In this document: positions 44,734-53,722 of the stretch, in pieces
Layout of the letters: the number at the start of each line of letters is the position of its first letter
How positions within the stretch are numbered: the first letter of the stretch is position 1
Assembly (NCBI GenBank): GCA_029167225.1
Contig: JARFNK010000014.1
Coordinates: 62,001 to 126,000 of the forward strand
Reading direction: 5' to 3'
Source of the DNA: Sphingobium arseniciresistens
GTDB lineage: Bacteria; Pseudomonadota; Alphaproteobacteria; Sphingomonadales; Sphingomonadaceae
Length of the DNA stretch: 64,000 nucleotides
The notes under the pieces: model-generated
Told to the model about the DNA's origin: nothing
What the model saw: the letters and a program-made list of their open reading frames with translations, nothing else
The model's database searches: none
Program-made: the position numbers and the translations under genes

Positions 44734-45405
44734 TCAGTTCTCGCCGTCGAAATGCACGCGGTTCGCCAAAATCACGGCCTGCGTGCGGCTGAAGACGTGG
44801 AGTTTTTGCAGGATGGCGGAGACATGTGCCTTCACCGTCGTCATCGAGACGCTCAAATCATGCGCGATCTGCTTGTTGAGACGCCCGTGGACAAGGTGGG
44901 TCAGCACGATCCGCTGCTGCGGCGTCAGGCTGCCGATCCGGGCCAGGATGTCGGTTTCTTCCGGGCTTTCCTGCGGACCATCCTCGATCGCATCGGGCAT
45001 GTAGATTTCGCCCGAGACAACGCGGTGCAGCGCCTCCACGATGGCCGAGCGCTTCATCGATTTGGGGATGAAACCGGCCGCGCCAGCGCTGAGTGCCTCG
45101 CGCACGATGCTGCGGTCGAACGCGCCCGACACCATGACTACGGGCAGGATCGGGTAACGGCTGCGGAGCAGTCGCAACCCGTCCAGCCGCTTCACGTCCG
45201 GGATATTGAGGTCGAGCAGGATCAGGTCGAAATTGGATTGCTTGTCCAGCGTCGCGAGCGCGTCTTCCAGCCCCGCCGCCTCGAAAATCTCGCAGCCATC
45301 GAAGGTCACGGCGATCACGCTGCGCAGGCCATCGCGGACCAGTGGATGATCGTCAATGATGAGCACCCGTTCCATCATGACTTCGCCGCTGTCTTCAGCC
45401 TGCAT
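44734..45405 (-). CDS. LuxR/NarL-type response regulator of the quinoprotein locus
   Basis: The 223-residue regulator has a receiver domain with V-L-I-I-D-D-H near residue 14, phospho-Asp65 in L-L-D-L and the switch Lys in F-I-P-K-S. A LuxR helix-turn-helix follows: L-T-P-Q-Q-R-I-V-L, N-K-Q-I-A-H-D-L-S-V-S-M-T-T-V-K-A-H-V. It is like ErbR/AgmR, which control alcohol oxidation in pseudomonads. ATG at 45405 has AGGGGGCGG; an open frame extends to 45495 without a ribosome site. It lies 103 bp downstream of the PQQ dehydrogenase on the same strand. It is the best candidate to bind the shared upstream sites. Confidence 0.9.
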   Translation of the reverse strand: MQAEDSGEVMMERVLIIDDHPLVRDGLRSVIAVTFDGCEIFEAAGLEDALATLDKQSNFDLILLDLNIPDVKRLDGLRLLRSRYPILPVVMVSGAFDRSIVREALSAGAAGFIPKSMKRSAIVEALHRVVSGEIYMPDAIEDGPQESPEETDILARIGSLTPQQRIVLTHLVHGRLNKQIAHDLSVSMTTVKAHVSAILQKLHVFSRTQAVILANRVHFDGEN

Positions 45406-45508
45406 ATCCGCCCCCTGGGAATGATGATCGCGCATAAACAGGGACGCGGCAATATGCCCGCTTCCGGCGTAATTTCCGCGCCCTATGACGATCATCGTAC
45501 CCGCCTCC

Positions 45509-47251
45509 TTATTTCGGCAGCTTGAACACCCAGAGCGATCCGCCCTGGTTGATATCCTTGAAGGATTTGGCGACTTCGCCGCCCCACAGCGGCACGGCGC
45601 CGCCCCAGCCGGACATCACCGCCACGAACTGCTCCCCATCCTGTTCCCAGGTGACGGGCGATCCGACCACGCCGGAGCCGGTCTGGAACTTCCACAGCTC
45701 CTTGCCGGTCTTCGCGTCGAAGGCCTTGAGATATCCCTCAGGCGTGCCGGTGAAGACGAGGTTGCCGGCGGTGGTGAGGACGCCGCCCCACAGCGGGGCC
45801 TTGTTCTTATATTCCCACATGATCTTGCCTGTCTTGGGGTCCATCGCACGCAGGGCGCCGATATGATCCTCAGCGATCGGCTTGATGGTGAAGCCGGCGC
45901 CCAGATAGGCGGCGCCCTTCTTGTAGGCGATCGGCTCGTTCCAGATGTCCATGCCCCAGTCGTTGGACGGGATGTAGAACAGGCCGGTATCCTTGCTGTA
46001 CGCCATCGGCATCCAGTTCTTGCCGCCCAGGAAGGATGGCGAGGAGAAGACGCTCGTGCCCTTTTCGGTCGCGCTCGGCGCGCCGGGGCGGCCGGCGGGG
46101 ATCACCTTGGGCTTGCCGTTCTTGTCATAGCCATCGGCCCAGGTGGTCTGCATCACGAACTTGCTGGCGCTGACGAACTTGCCGTTGGTGCGGTCGAGCA
46201 CGAAGAAATAACCGTTGCGGTCAGCCTTTGCGCCGAGCTTCATCGACTTGCCGTTGATCGTGGCGTCGAAGGGAATGAACTCGTTAACGCCGTCAAAATC
46301 CCATCCGTCATGCGGCGTCGTCTGGTAGTGCCATTTGATGACGCCGGTTTCCGGGTCGATGGCCAGCGTCGATGCGGTATAGAGATTGTCGCCGGGGCGC
46401 AGATGGCTGTTCCAGGGCGCCGGGTTGCCGGTGCCGAAATAGAGCAGGTTGGTCTCCGGATCATAGGTGCCGCCCAGCCAGGTCGCGCCGCCGCCGGTCT
46501 TCCACAGGTCGCCCTGCCATGTCGCGTTGAGCTTGCCGGTGATGCCGTTGTCCTTGCCGCGAAGGGTGCCCATATTGCCCTCGACGACCGGGCGGTGCCA
46601 GATCAGCTCGCCGGTATCGACGTCACGCGCCTCGACCGCGCCGACAATACCGAACTCGCCGCCGGAGTTGCCGGTGATCACCATGCCCTTGACGATCAGC
46701 GGCGCGGCCGTGGCGCTGTAGCCGGCCTTGTAGTCGGCGATCTGCTTGTTCCACACGACCTTGCCGGTGTTGCGGTTGAGCGCCACCAGACGGGCATCGA
46801 GCGTCGCGAAGATGATCTTGTCGCCATGAATGGCGGCCCCGCGGTTGACGACGTCGCAGCAGGGCATGATGTCGTCGGGCAGACGGGCGTTATATTCCCA
46901 CTTTTCCTCGCCGGTGCGCGCATCGAAGGCGTACAGGCGGGAATAGGATCCGGTGACGTAGATCGTGCCGTCATAGACCAGCGGCTGCGATTCCTGGCCG
47001 CGCTGCTTCTCGCCGCCCAGCGAGGAGGAAAAGGCCGGCACCAGCTTCGCCACCGTCTCGCTGTTGATCGCGGTCAGCGGGCTGAAGCGCTGCCCCTGCG
47101 GCCCCATGCCATAGGTCAGCACGTCGCCCGTGGAGGCTGCGTCGCCCATCAGGTCAGCGTCCGTCGGGCCTGTGGCCAGCAACGGTGCGCCGGCCGCCAG
47201 CAGCGCCATGGCGGCAACTCCCGCGAACGAACGCGTGAGACGTCCTTTCAT
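45509..47251 (-). CDS. PQQ-dependent alcohol dehydrogenase, lanthanide type
   Basis: The 580-residue periplasmic quinoprotein has a signal peptide and the eight-bladed W-motif propeller (repeats such as [12 protein letters not shown]). The vicinal cysteines in M-P-C-C-D at about 131-132 form the redox-linked ring disulfide over PQQ. The catalytic Asp (about 318) lies in G-W-D-F-D-G-V-N-E. The second Asp two residues on is the residue that coordinates lanthanides in XoxF and PedH, whereas Ca-enzymes have Ala or Ser there. It is thus probably a rare-earth enzyme for ethanol or other primary alcohols. GGGAGG precedes three in-frame ATGs (47257, 47254, 47251); the last has the best spacing. Confidence 0.95.
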   Translation of the reverse strand: MKGRLTRSFAGVAAMALLAAGAPLLATGPTDADLMGDAASTGDVLTYGMGPQGQRFSPLTAINSETVAKLVPAFSSSLGGEKQRGQESQPLVYDGTIYVTGSYSRLYAFDARTGEEKWEYNARLPDDIMPCCDVVNRGAAIHGDKIIFATLDARLVALNRNTGKVVWNKQIADYKAGYSATAAPLIVKGMVITGNSGGEFGIVGAVEARDVDTGELIWHRPVVEGNMGTLRGKDNGITGKLNATWQGDLWKTGGGATWLGGTYDPETNLLYFGTGNPAPWNSHLRPGDNLYTASTLAIDPETGVIKWHYQTTPHDGWDFDGVNEFIPFDATINGKSMKLGAKADRNGYFFVLDRTNGKFVSASKFVMQTTWADGYDKNGKPKVIPAGRPGAPSATEKGTSVFSSPSFLGGKNWMPMAYSKDTGLFYIPSNDWGMDIWNEPIAYKKGAAYLGAGFTIKPIAEDHIGALRAMDPKTGKIMWEYKNKAPLWGGVLTTAGNLVFTGTPEGYLKAFDAKTGKELWKFQTGSGVVGSPVTWEQDGEQFVAVMSGWGGAVPLWGGEVAKSFKDINQGGSLWVFKLPK

Positions 47252-47320
47252 CATCATCCTCCCTTGTTACGGGCGCTGTCGGCGCCTTCGATATCGCAGA
47301 CTATTAGGTGTCGCCTGCGG

Positions 47321-47339
47321 AACAATTGGACCTTCGGTC
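47321..47339 (-). promoter_or_regulatory. Quinoprotein regulon site 2 (PQQ dehydrogenase)
   Basis: On the minus strand, GACCGAAGGTCCAATTGTT, centred 80 bp before the dehydrogenase ATG at 47251. It differs from site 1 at two positions. Confidence 0.72.
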
Positions 47340-47345
47340 GGTGTT

Positions 47346-48215
47346 TCAGCCCGCTGCGAGCGCGGGTGCATAGGTGACGCCATGGCGCGCGAAGATCGCC
47401 TTGATCTCGCCCGACGCGGTTATGTCGGCCAGGATCGCTTCGATCGCGTCGCCCAGGTTCCGGCTGTTCTCCTTGACCGCCATGCCGATATCCCAGCCGG
47501 CCGACGTGAAGGCGGGCAGGGGCATGGTGCGGCGAACGATGTTGGTGGCGCCGCTATCATGCAGCACGGCGTCGATCTGCGCCCGGCTGGCGAGCACGGC
47601 ATCGGCGCGGCCCTCGGTCACGGCGGCAACCGCTTCGGCGCCGCCCGGAAAATGGACGACGTCCTTTGCCAATATGCCCCCGAAGGTGCCGATCAGGTAG
47701 AAATCGGGAATGGAATCGATCTCCACCGCCAGCCGCTTGCCGCGATACTGGACCGGCGGGGCATTCACATCCATCTCACCCTTCACGCAGGCGAACTGGA
47801 AATTCTCGCGATAATAGGGCGCGACGATCGCCACCTGGTCGTTGCGCGCGGCAAAGGTCCGGTCGAAGGGGACGTGCAGCATGATGTCTGCAGGCTGGAA
47901 GCCAAGCAGGCCGCCCTTCCAAACGCCGTTGCGCAGGTCATCGTCGGCGCTTTCGTCCGCCACAAGCTCCGCGATATCGGCACGCACGCCCAGACCTTTG
48001 GCCAGCGCCTGCGCCAGATCGACGTCCACGCCGATCAGCTTGCCATCCTTGCGCCAGGACCAGGGACGATTGTCCTTGTAGACTGCGACCCGAAGGACGC
48101 CCAGATCCTTGACCTTGCCGAGCGGGGCGGCCTTTGCGGCGCGCTCGCCCGGAAATCCTGCAATGCCGAGCAGGCCGGCAACCGCCGCGCTGCTCAGAAA
48201 GGCGCGACGGTCCAT
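47346..48215 (-). CDS. Quinoprotein-associated periplasmic binding protein (XoxJ/MxaJ-like)
   Basis: The 289-residue protein has a Tat-like signal (M-D-R-R-A-F-L) and a type II periplasmic-binding-protein fold: L-R-V-A-V-Y-K-D-N-R-P-W-S near residue 41, then G-V-D-V-D-L-A-Q-A-L-A. XoxJ/MxaJ proteins share this fold and help mature the quinoprotein dehydrogenase. Stop and start codons with the cytochrome gene are 7 bp apart. The gene is 6 bp downstream of the cytochrome and just upstream of the dehydrogenase promoter, as in xoxF-xoxG-xoxJ loci. Confidence 0.85.
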   Translation of the reverse strand: MDRRAFLSSAAVAGLLGIAGFPGERAAKAAPLGKVKDLGVLRVAVYKDNRPWSWRKDGKLIGVDVDLAQALAKGLGVRADIAELVADESADDDLRNGVWKGGLLGFQPADIMLHVPFDRTFAARNDQVAIVAPYYRENFQFACVKGEMDVNAPPVQYRGKRLAVEIDSIPDFYLIGTFGGILAKDVVHFPGGAEAVAAVTEGRADAVLASRAQIDAVLHDSGATNIVRRTMPLPAFTSAGWDIGMAVKENSRNLGDAIEAILADITASGEIKAIFARHGVTYAPALAAG

Positions 48216-48221
48216 CTCGCC

Positions 48222-48650
48222 CTACTCCTGATGCTTGGTTTCGAGCCAGGCGCGGATCGCCCAGCCGGCCTTCTGGCCCAGCACCTCGCCCATGGGCGGC
48301 ATATAGACCTTGCCGTCATGCGAGGAGCCATGCTGGAAGCGCTGGATATACCATTCGTCACCGGAATCGCCGACCTCCAGGTAGCGCAGGTCCGGGGCGA
48401 TGCCACCGGATTCCGCGTCCAGCCCGTGGCAGCGTGCGCAATTCTGGCCATAGGCGGATTCGCCGATCTTGGCTGCCACGGCATTGCCGCGATAGGGGTT
48501 GTGCTGCAGCCAGTCCCCGCCGATCTCGGGCAGCGCGGACGTGTCGACGGCCTGAGGCGTGACATTGCCGTGCGCCATCAGCGCCGATGTGACGGACACG
48601 CTAGCCAGACAGGCAGCGCCGACCAATGCGATACGACCGTAGTTCCTCAT
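48222..48650 (-). CDS. c-type cytochrome, electron acceptor of the quinoprotein
   Basis: The 142-residue secreted protein has one haem site C-A-R-C-H at 71-75 and the axial Met in V-Y-M-P-P-M-G-E near 122. It matches the cytochromes that follow XoxF or PedE (XoxG, c550) and take electrons from PQQH2 to the terminal oxidase. Its N-terminus is a hydrophobic signal. It starts the three-gene minus-strand group, 7 bp before the binding protein, and is divergent from the beta-propeller gene. Confidence 0.9.
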   Translation of the reverse strand: MRNYGRIALVGAACLASVSVTSALMAHGNVTPQAVDTSALPEIGGDWLQHNPYRGNAVAAKIGESAYGQNCARCHGLDAESGGIAPDLRYLEVGDSGDEWYIQRFQHGSSHDGKVYMPPMGEVLGQKAGWAIRAWLETKHQE

Positions 48651-48738
48651 CCCAATCCCTCATTTGTGCGTCGACCCATGTTGGCCGCTCGTCACCCCTG
48701 TTGCCGTGAGTGTAGGGAAGCTGACGCAGCCGCCCATT

Positions 48739-48757
48739 GGCCATTGGTACAATCCCG
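48739..48757 (+). promoter_or_regulatory. Quinoprotein regulon site 3 (divergent, propeller/cytochrome)
   Basis: GGCCATTGGTACAATCCCG, about 68 bp before the propeller ATG (48815). The overlapping minus-strand reading ACCAATGGCCAATG also fits the consensus, so it may serve the cytochrome gene as well. Confidence 0.5.
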
Positions 48758-48814
48758 CGGGGGCGGGGACGGGGCTAATCGGGTCGAAAGCCGAAAGGAC
48801 GTGGAGATAATGCT

Positions 48815-49777
48815 ATGATGAAGGTCGCTTTTGCGGGATTGGCGCTGATCGCTGCGATGCCGGCCGTGCAGGCTGAAACCCTCTATGTTTCCAACGAGCG
48901 CGGCAATAGCATCAGCGTGATCGATGCGGCGACGATGCAGCCACTGGCGACATGGCCGGTCGGCGGGCGGCCTCGCGGCATCACGCTGACGAAGGATGGC
49001 AAATATATCCTGCTTTGTGCCAGCAGCGACCATGCCGTGCAGATGATCGACCGGGCGACCGGCAAGGTCGTGGCCGACCTGCCTTCGGGGCAGGATCCCG
49101 AGCAGTTCTTCCTCTCCCGCGATGGCCGCACGCTGTTCGTCGCGAATGAGGATAATGCCGCGCTGACCGCGATCGACCTCGAAAGCCGCAAGGTGGCGTT
49201 CCAGGTCGATGTCGGCAAGGAACCCGAAGGGGTGGCGCAAAGCCCAGACGGGAAATGGGTGGTCGTGACATCGGAGGATGACGGCGTCGTCAACTGGATC
49301 GACCTTGCGACAAAGACGATGGTCGACGCGACGGAGACCGACCAGCGCCCCCGCCATGTGGAATTCACCGCCGACGGCAAGCAGCTGTGGATCGCGGCCG
49401 AGACCGGCGGCACGGTACAGATTGCGGACCCGGGCACCCGCAAGATCACCGATACCATCCATTTCGCCATTCCAGGCGTGCAGGATTATCAGATCCTGCC
49501 GTGCGGCATTCGCTTCACGCCAGACGGGAAGACGGCGGTCGTCGCGCTGGGCCGCGCGAACCATCTCGCTCTGGTCGACGTCGCGACCCGCGCGGTGCGC
49601 GCCTATGTTCCGGTCGGCAAGCGGGTCTGGCATCTGGCGATCAGCACAGACGGCGCGCATGCCTATGCCGCCAATGGACTTTCGGACAATGTCTCCGTGG
49701 TGGACCTTGCCAGTGCGAAGGTCGTGGGCACGGTGCCGGTTGGCGCCGGGCCGTGGGGTATCGCCATTGCGCCCTGA
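48815..49777 (+). CDS. PQQ-catabolism-associated beta-propeller (YVTN) protein
   Basis: The 320-residue periplasmic protein has a signal peptide and seven YVTN-type blades such as L-Y-V-S-N-E-R-G-N-S-I-S-V-I-D and L-F-V-A-N-E-D-N-A-A-L-T-A-I-D. Such propellers occur beside PQQ alcohol dehydrogenases and are named for it, with no proven role. G-T-G-G-A-G precedes the two ATG codons. Confidence 0.9.
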   Translation: MMKVAFAGLALIAAMPAVQAETLYVSNERGNSISVIDAATMQPLATWPVGGRPRGITLTKDGKYILLCASSDHAVQMIDRATGKVVADLPSGQDPEQFFLSRDGRTLFVANEDNAALTAIDLESRKVAFQVDVGKEPEGVAQSPDGKWVVVTSEDDGVVNWIDLATKTMVDATETDQRPRHVEFTADGKQLWIAAETGGTVQIADPGTRKITDTIHFAIPGVQDYQILPCGIRFTPDGKTAVVALGRANHLALVDVATRAVRAYVPVGKRVWHLAISTDGAHAYAANGLSDNVSVVDLASAKVVGTVPVGAGPWGIAIAP

Positions 49778-49812
49778 TCCAAAGTGCGATCCGGGACTGA
49801 TCGAAGGAACGA

Positions 49813-49831
49813 GAACCAAAGTCCAATTTCG
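49813..49831 (+). promoter_or_regulatory. Quinoprotein regulon site 4 (porin)
   Basis: GAACCAAAGTCCAATTTCG, centred 75 bp before the porin ATG at 49896. It aligns with site 1 over GAxCxAAxGTCCAATT. Confidence 0.62.
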
Positions 49832-49895
49832 GTAAGGGAACGACCAAAGCACCTTCCTCCCTGCTGGCACGACCAGCGCATAATGGGAGGATGAC

Positions 49896-51296
49896 ATGGG
49901 AAGAGGGACGTTCCTCGGGAGCGCCGCAATGGCGCTCGCGTTCGCGGCAGGCGCAACGCCGGCGATGGCGAGCACGACACAAGAGCTGCTGAAAAGGCTT
50001 CACGAAAAGGGCATCCTCACCGACGAGGAATATCAGCAACTGGTGAAGCAGGAGGACGCCCAGGTCGCAACCGCGCCAAGCGCGCCGCCCGCGCAGGCAG
50101 CGGCCGCTTCGCTGGACGACAAGCGCCTCGTGCGGATGACGGATAGCGGTGTCGGCATGGAAGTGGGCGGCGTCGCGGTCAAGATTTCCGGCTCGGTGAA
50201 CGGCTTCTACACGCATGAGAACGGTCAGGCACCTGGTGCGACAACAGCGGTCGTCGGGGGCGTGGTGCCGGTGGGAGGCAACAGTTCGTCCATCCGCAAC
50301 GGCCTGCTCCCCGGCTATCTGAAATTCGACGTCACCACCAATCAGGGGGGATGGGATGTCGGCGCGCATTTCGGCATGTATCCCGGCATCAACAGCGCGG
50401 ATTATTCCGGCGGTGGCGGCGCGAATGCCGGCGGCCGCCCGGTCGCGCTGCAGACAGCGGGCATCGATTTCCGTCAGACCTACATGACCATCGGCCGCAA
50501 GGGGCTGGGCGAGTTCAAGTTGGGCCGCGACATCGGCCTGTTCGGGTCGGAAGGCATATTGAACGACATCACCCTGCTCTCCGTCGGATCGAGCGGCGGC
50601 AATGTCGCGCCGTCCAACACCTCGCTGGGGCGCATCGGCATCGGCTACATCTACACCGATTTCCAGCCACAGATCACCTACAACTCACCCAGCCTTTCCG
50701 GCTTCCAGGTGTCGGTCGGCGTCTTCCAGCCGCTCCAGTCCCTCACTGGACCTGGCGAAAGCAGCAAGTCGCCCGGTTTCCAGGGCAAGCTCGTCTATGA
50801 TGGCAAGTTCGGGGATTTCTCGGCCCGTGCCTGGCTGTCGGGCATCACCCAAAAGCATAACCGCATCGATGGCGTCTCCTATACCGGCAGCGGTTTCGAT
50901 ACGGGCGCCAAGCTCGGCTATGGCCCGATCGTGCTGACGGGCTATTATTATAACGGCGCGGGCCTTGGTACGACGGCGCTCAACCTGTTCGATACGGACG
51001 CGAACGGGGCGAAACGCGACAGCGACGGCTTCTACCTTCAGGGGCTGGCGACGTTCGGCAAATTCTCCGTCGGCGGCAGCTATGGGGAGAGCAACCTGCA
51101 TTATGCCAACATGGCAGACGCCCTCGCCAATCCGGCACTGGTGGAAAAGAACAGCAGCTGGGTCGGGCAGGCGCGCTATGGCTTGACCGGCTGGGTCACG
51201 CTGATCGGCGAATATATCCGCACCAAGTCGCAGGCGCACAATGGCAATGAGGCAAAGGCGGACACCATCGCGGCAGGTGCAATCCTGTTCTTCTGA
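49896..51296 (+). CDS. Outer-membrane porin
   Basis: The 466-residue protein has a signal peptide (ALAFAAGATPAMA), a short coiled coil (~25-55, typical of the periplasmic trimer stalk), and a long run of beta strands rich in Gly, Tyr and Asn with a terminal Phe (A-G-A-I-L-F-F). This is a general Gram-negative porin of the OprB/phosphate-like family. A GGGAGGA site precedes the ATG. It carries its own regulon site, so it may import the alcohol, lanthanide or PQQ-related cargo. Confidence 0.85.
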   Translation: MGRGTFLGSAAMALAFAAGATPAMASTTQELLKRLHEKGILTDEEYQQLVKQEDAQVATAPSAPPAQAAAASLDDKRLVRMTDSGVGMEVGGVAVKISGSVNGFYTHENGQAPGATTAVVGGVVPVGGNSSSIRNGLLPGYLKFDVTTNQGGWDVGAHFGMYPGINSADYSGGGGANAGGRPVALQTAGIDFRQTYMTIGRKGLGEFKLGRDIGLFGSEGILNDITLLSVGSSGGNVAPSNTSLGRIGIGYIYTDFQPQITYNSPSLSGFQVSVGVFQPLQSLTGPGESSKSPGFQGKLVYDGKFGDFSARAWLSGITQKHNRIDGVSYTGSGFDTGAKLGYGPIVLTGYYYNGAGLGTTALNLFDTDANGAKRDSDGFYLQGLATFGKFSVGGSYGESNLHYANMADALANPALVEKNSSWVGQARYGLTGWVTLIGEYIRTKSQAHNGNEAKADTIAAGAILFF

Positions 51297-51380
51297 GCTT
51301 AATGAGGCGCCGACTAAAGGTATGACAGAACGCAAATTCGTGCCACCCTAGCGTCGATCGATAACAAAAATGGAGGCGAT

Positions 51381-53693
51381 ATGAGGGGATTGGGCTGGCT
51401 TTCAGCAGGAGTGGCGGGGATGGCGCTGGTTCCGGCGCTCGCGCGTGGGGAGGAGCCTGACGCGACTCCATCTCAGGCTATCGTCGTCACTGCCCCCGGC
51501 GGCGCGGTCGATAGCGACGATGCACTTTCCATCGGCGCACCGGATATCAGCCGCGCGTCGGCGCCCGATCTGCTCTCCGCTTTGACGCGGAACGTGGCCG
51601 GCGTCACTCTGCAGGATGCCCAGAACAATCCCTGGCAACCCAATCTGGTCTATCGGGGCTTCGTCGCGTCCCCGTTGCAGGGGCAATCACAGGGCCTGGC
51701 GGTCTATATGGACGGCGCACGCTTCAACCAGCCCTTTGGCGATACTGTCCAGTTCGACCTGATCCCCGAAGCGGCAATCCGCAAGCTCAGCATCCTCGAT
51801 GCCAGCCCAGTCTATGGCCTCAACGCGCTGGGCGGTGCCATTCTCCTGGAGACCAAGACCGGCCGAAGCGATCCGGGGTTGGAGGCAAGCGCGACCGGCG
51901 GGCGCTTCGGCTATGCAGAGGGCAGCATCGCGGGCGGGCTCGCGCGTGGCAATGTCAGCGTTTTCGGCGCGTTCCAATATAGTCGGGAAGATGGCTGGCG
52001 CGATCATAGCCCATCCCGGCTTTATAATGGATATCTCGATCTGGGTTTCGATACCGAGGCCGGCGGCCTTCATATGAAGCTGGTCGGTGCCGATACCGAC
52101 CTGACCGGCAATGGCGTCTCGCCCGTGGAATTGCTTGCCGCAGATCGACGCGCAGTCTTCACCTGGCCCGATAACAGTCGCAGCCGCTATGGCCGGGTCA
52201 GCCTGCATCCCTGGGTCGCTCTGTCTCCAGAAACGCGTATCGAAGGCACGCTTTACGCCCAACGGCTCACCCTGCGCACAGTCAATGGTGACGCCGCCGA
52301 TATCGAGGGCTGCGAGGATGACGATGCCGATGGGCTGTTATGCCTGGAGACCGTGAGCGGTGATGGCGATGAAGAGCAGGCCATCCTGACGGAGGCCGGC
52401 GGCAATCCGATCGTCGATGCGCTGGACGGAGAGGGCTATGGCGTCCTTAATCGCGGGCGCACGCGCACTGATGCGATCGGCGCATTGGCGCAGATCATCG
52501 ATGAACGACCCCTGCTTGCCGGCAATAATCACTTTGCGCTCGGCCTGAGTTACGACGGCAGCCGCACCCGTTTCGATACGTCGACGGAACTGGGCGAACT
52601 CACCGAGGACCGCAGCGTGGAAGCGCTTGGCAGTCGCATCGTGCAGGCCGATGGTGCGATTGCGCCAGTGGGATTGGTGGCCCACACCGAATATTGGGGT
52701 GCGTTCGTGCAAGATAGGGTGCCGCTGGCGCCGGGGATTTCCGCCGAACTCGGCCTGCGCTGGAACCATGCGCGGATAGAATTGACGGATCAGATCGGCA
52801 CGGCGCTTAACGGCAGGCACAGTTTCGAGCGCCTCAATCCGGGCATCGAACTGGACTATATCGTGTCACAGGGGCTGTCGCTGCGCGCTGGCTATGCCGA
52901 GAGCAACCGCGCGCCCACGCCCGCCGAACTCTCCTGCGCAGACGAGACGGCGCCGTGCAGCCTCACCAACTTCTTCATCGCCGATCCGCCGTTGAAGCAG
53001 GTTGTCGCCAAAAGCTGGGAGGCGGGAGCGTCGGGCGCTTTCCATCTGGGCGGATGGCAGGCGACATGGCTGCTCTCCGCCTATCGCACCACCAACCGCA
53101 ACGATATCCAGTATATCGCCTCGCAGATCCGGGGGCGCGCCTATTTCCAGAATATCGGGAGCACGCGGCGGCAGGGTGTCGAGGGTTCGCTCAAGGCTAG
53201 CCATGGCGGCCTGACCGCCGGCCTTGGCTATGCCTTTACCGATGCGACCTATCGTGATGACCTGATCCTGAGCAGCCCGGCCAACCCTGAAGCGGATGAC
53301 GACGGCACCGTCGATGTCGCGCCGGGCGATCGCCTGCCGGGCATCCCCCGCCATAGCGTCACGCTGACATTGGATTATGCGGCAAAGGGCTGGTCGATCG
53401 GCGGCGACCTGATTGCCCGCTCCGGCCAATATCTGGTCGGTGACGAGGGCAATCAGAACGCCAGGGTGCCCGGCTATCTGATTGCGAACCTGCGCGCCGG
53501 GATCGATATCGTACAGGGCGTCACCCTGTTTGGCGAACTGCGCAATGCCTTTGGCCGCAAATATGCGACTTTCGGTACATTCTCGCAGGTGGATGAGATT
53601 GAACTGGAGGAGGCACCCGGCGCGAATAATCCGCGGGCCTATGGCCCCGGAGCGCCCAGAAGATGGTATGCAGGCGTCAAGACGAGATTCTAG
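51381..53693 (+). CDS. TonB-dependent outer-membrane receptor
   Basis: The 770-residue protein has a signal peptide, a plug domain (~45-160: L-L-S-A-L-T-R-N-V-A-G-V-T-L, Y-M-D-G-A-R-F-N-Q-P-F-G-D, V-Y-G-L-N-A-L-G-G-A-I-L) and a barrel ending in K-T-R-F. It is 84 bp downstream of the porin, and a weak regulon-like GACTAAAGGTATGA sits at 51313. The cargo is likely a metal chelate or cofactor for the quinoprotein, such as a lanthanophore or PQQ, but this is inference from position. Confidence 0.9.
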   Translation: MRGLGWLSAGVAGMALVPALARGEEPDATPSQAIVVTAPGGAVDSDDALSIGAPDISRASAPDLLSALTRNVAGVTLQDAQNNPWQPNLVYRGFVASPLQGQSQGLAVYMDGARFNQPFGDTVQFDLIPEAAIRKLSILDASPVYGLNALGGAILLETKTGRSDPGLEASATGGRFGYAEGSIAGGLARGNVSVFGAFQYSREDGWRDHSPSRLYNGYLDLGFDTEAGGLHMKLVGADTDLTGNGVSPVELLAADRRAVFTWPDNSRSRYGRVSLHPWVALSPETRIEGTLYAQRLTLRTVNGDAADIEGCEDDDADGLLCLETVSGDGDEEQAILTEAGGNPIVDALDGEGYGVLNRGRTRTDAIGALAQIIDERPLLAGNNHFALGLSYDGSRTRFDTSTELGELTEDRSVEALGSRIVQADGAIAPVGLVAHTEYWGAFVQDRVPLAPGISAELGLRWNHARIELTDQIGTALNGRHSFERLNPGIELDYIVSQGLSLRAGYAESNRAPTPAELSCADETAPCSLTNFFIADPPLKQVVAKSWEAGASGAFHLGGWQATWLLSAYRTTNRNDIQYIASQIRGRAYFQNIGSTRRQGVEGSLKASHGGLTAGLGYAFTDATYRDDLILSSPANPEADDDGTVDVAPGDRLPGIPRHSVTLTLDYAAKGWSIGGDLIARSGQYLVGDEGNQNARVPGYLIANLRAGIDIVQGVTLFGELRNAFGRKYATFGTFSQVDEIELEEAPGANNPRAYGPGAPRRWYAGVKTRF

Positions 53694-53722
53694 CGCCGGC
53701 CAATGGAGAGAGGGGCCTTCCC

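Noticed and set aside
45485-47377. A 630-residue plus-strand frame opposite the PQQ dehydrogenase
   Set aside because: It is the antisense of the quinoprotein, with no domain of its own.
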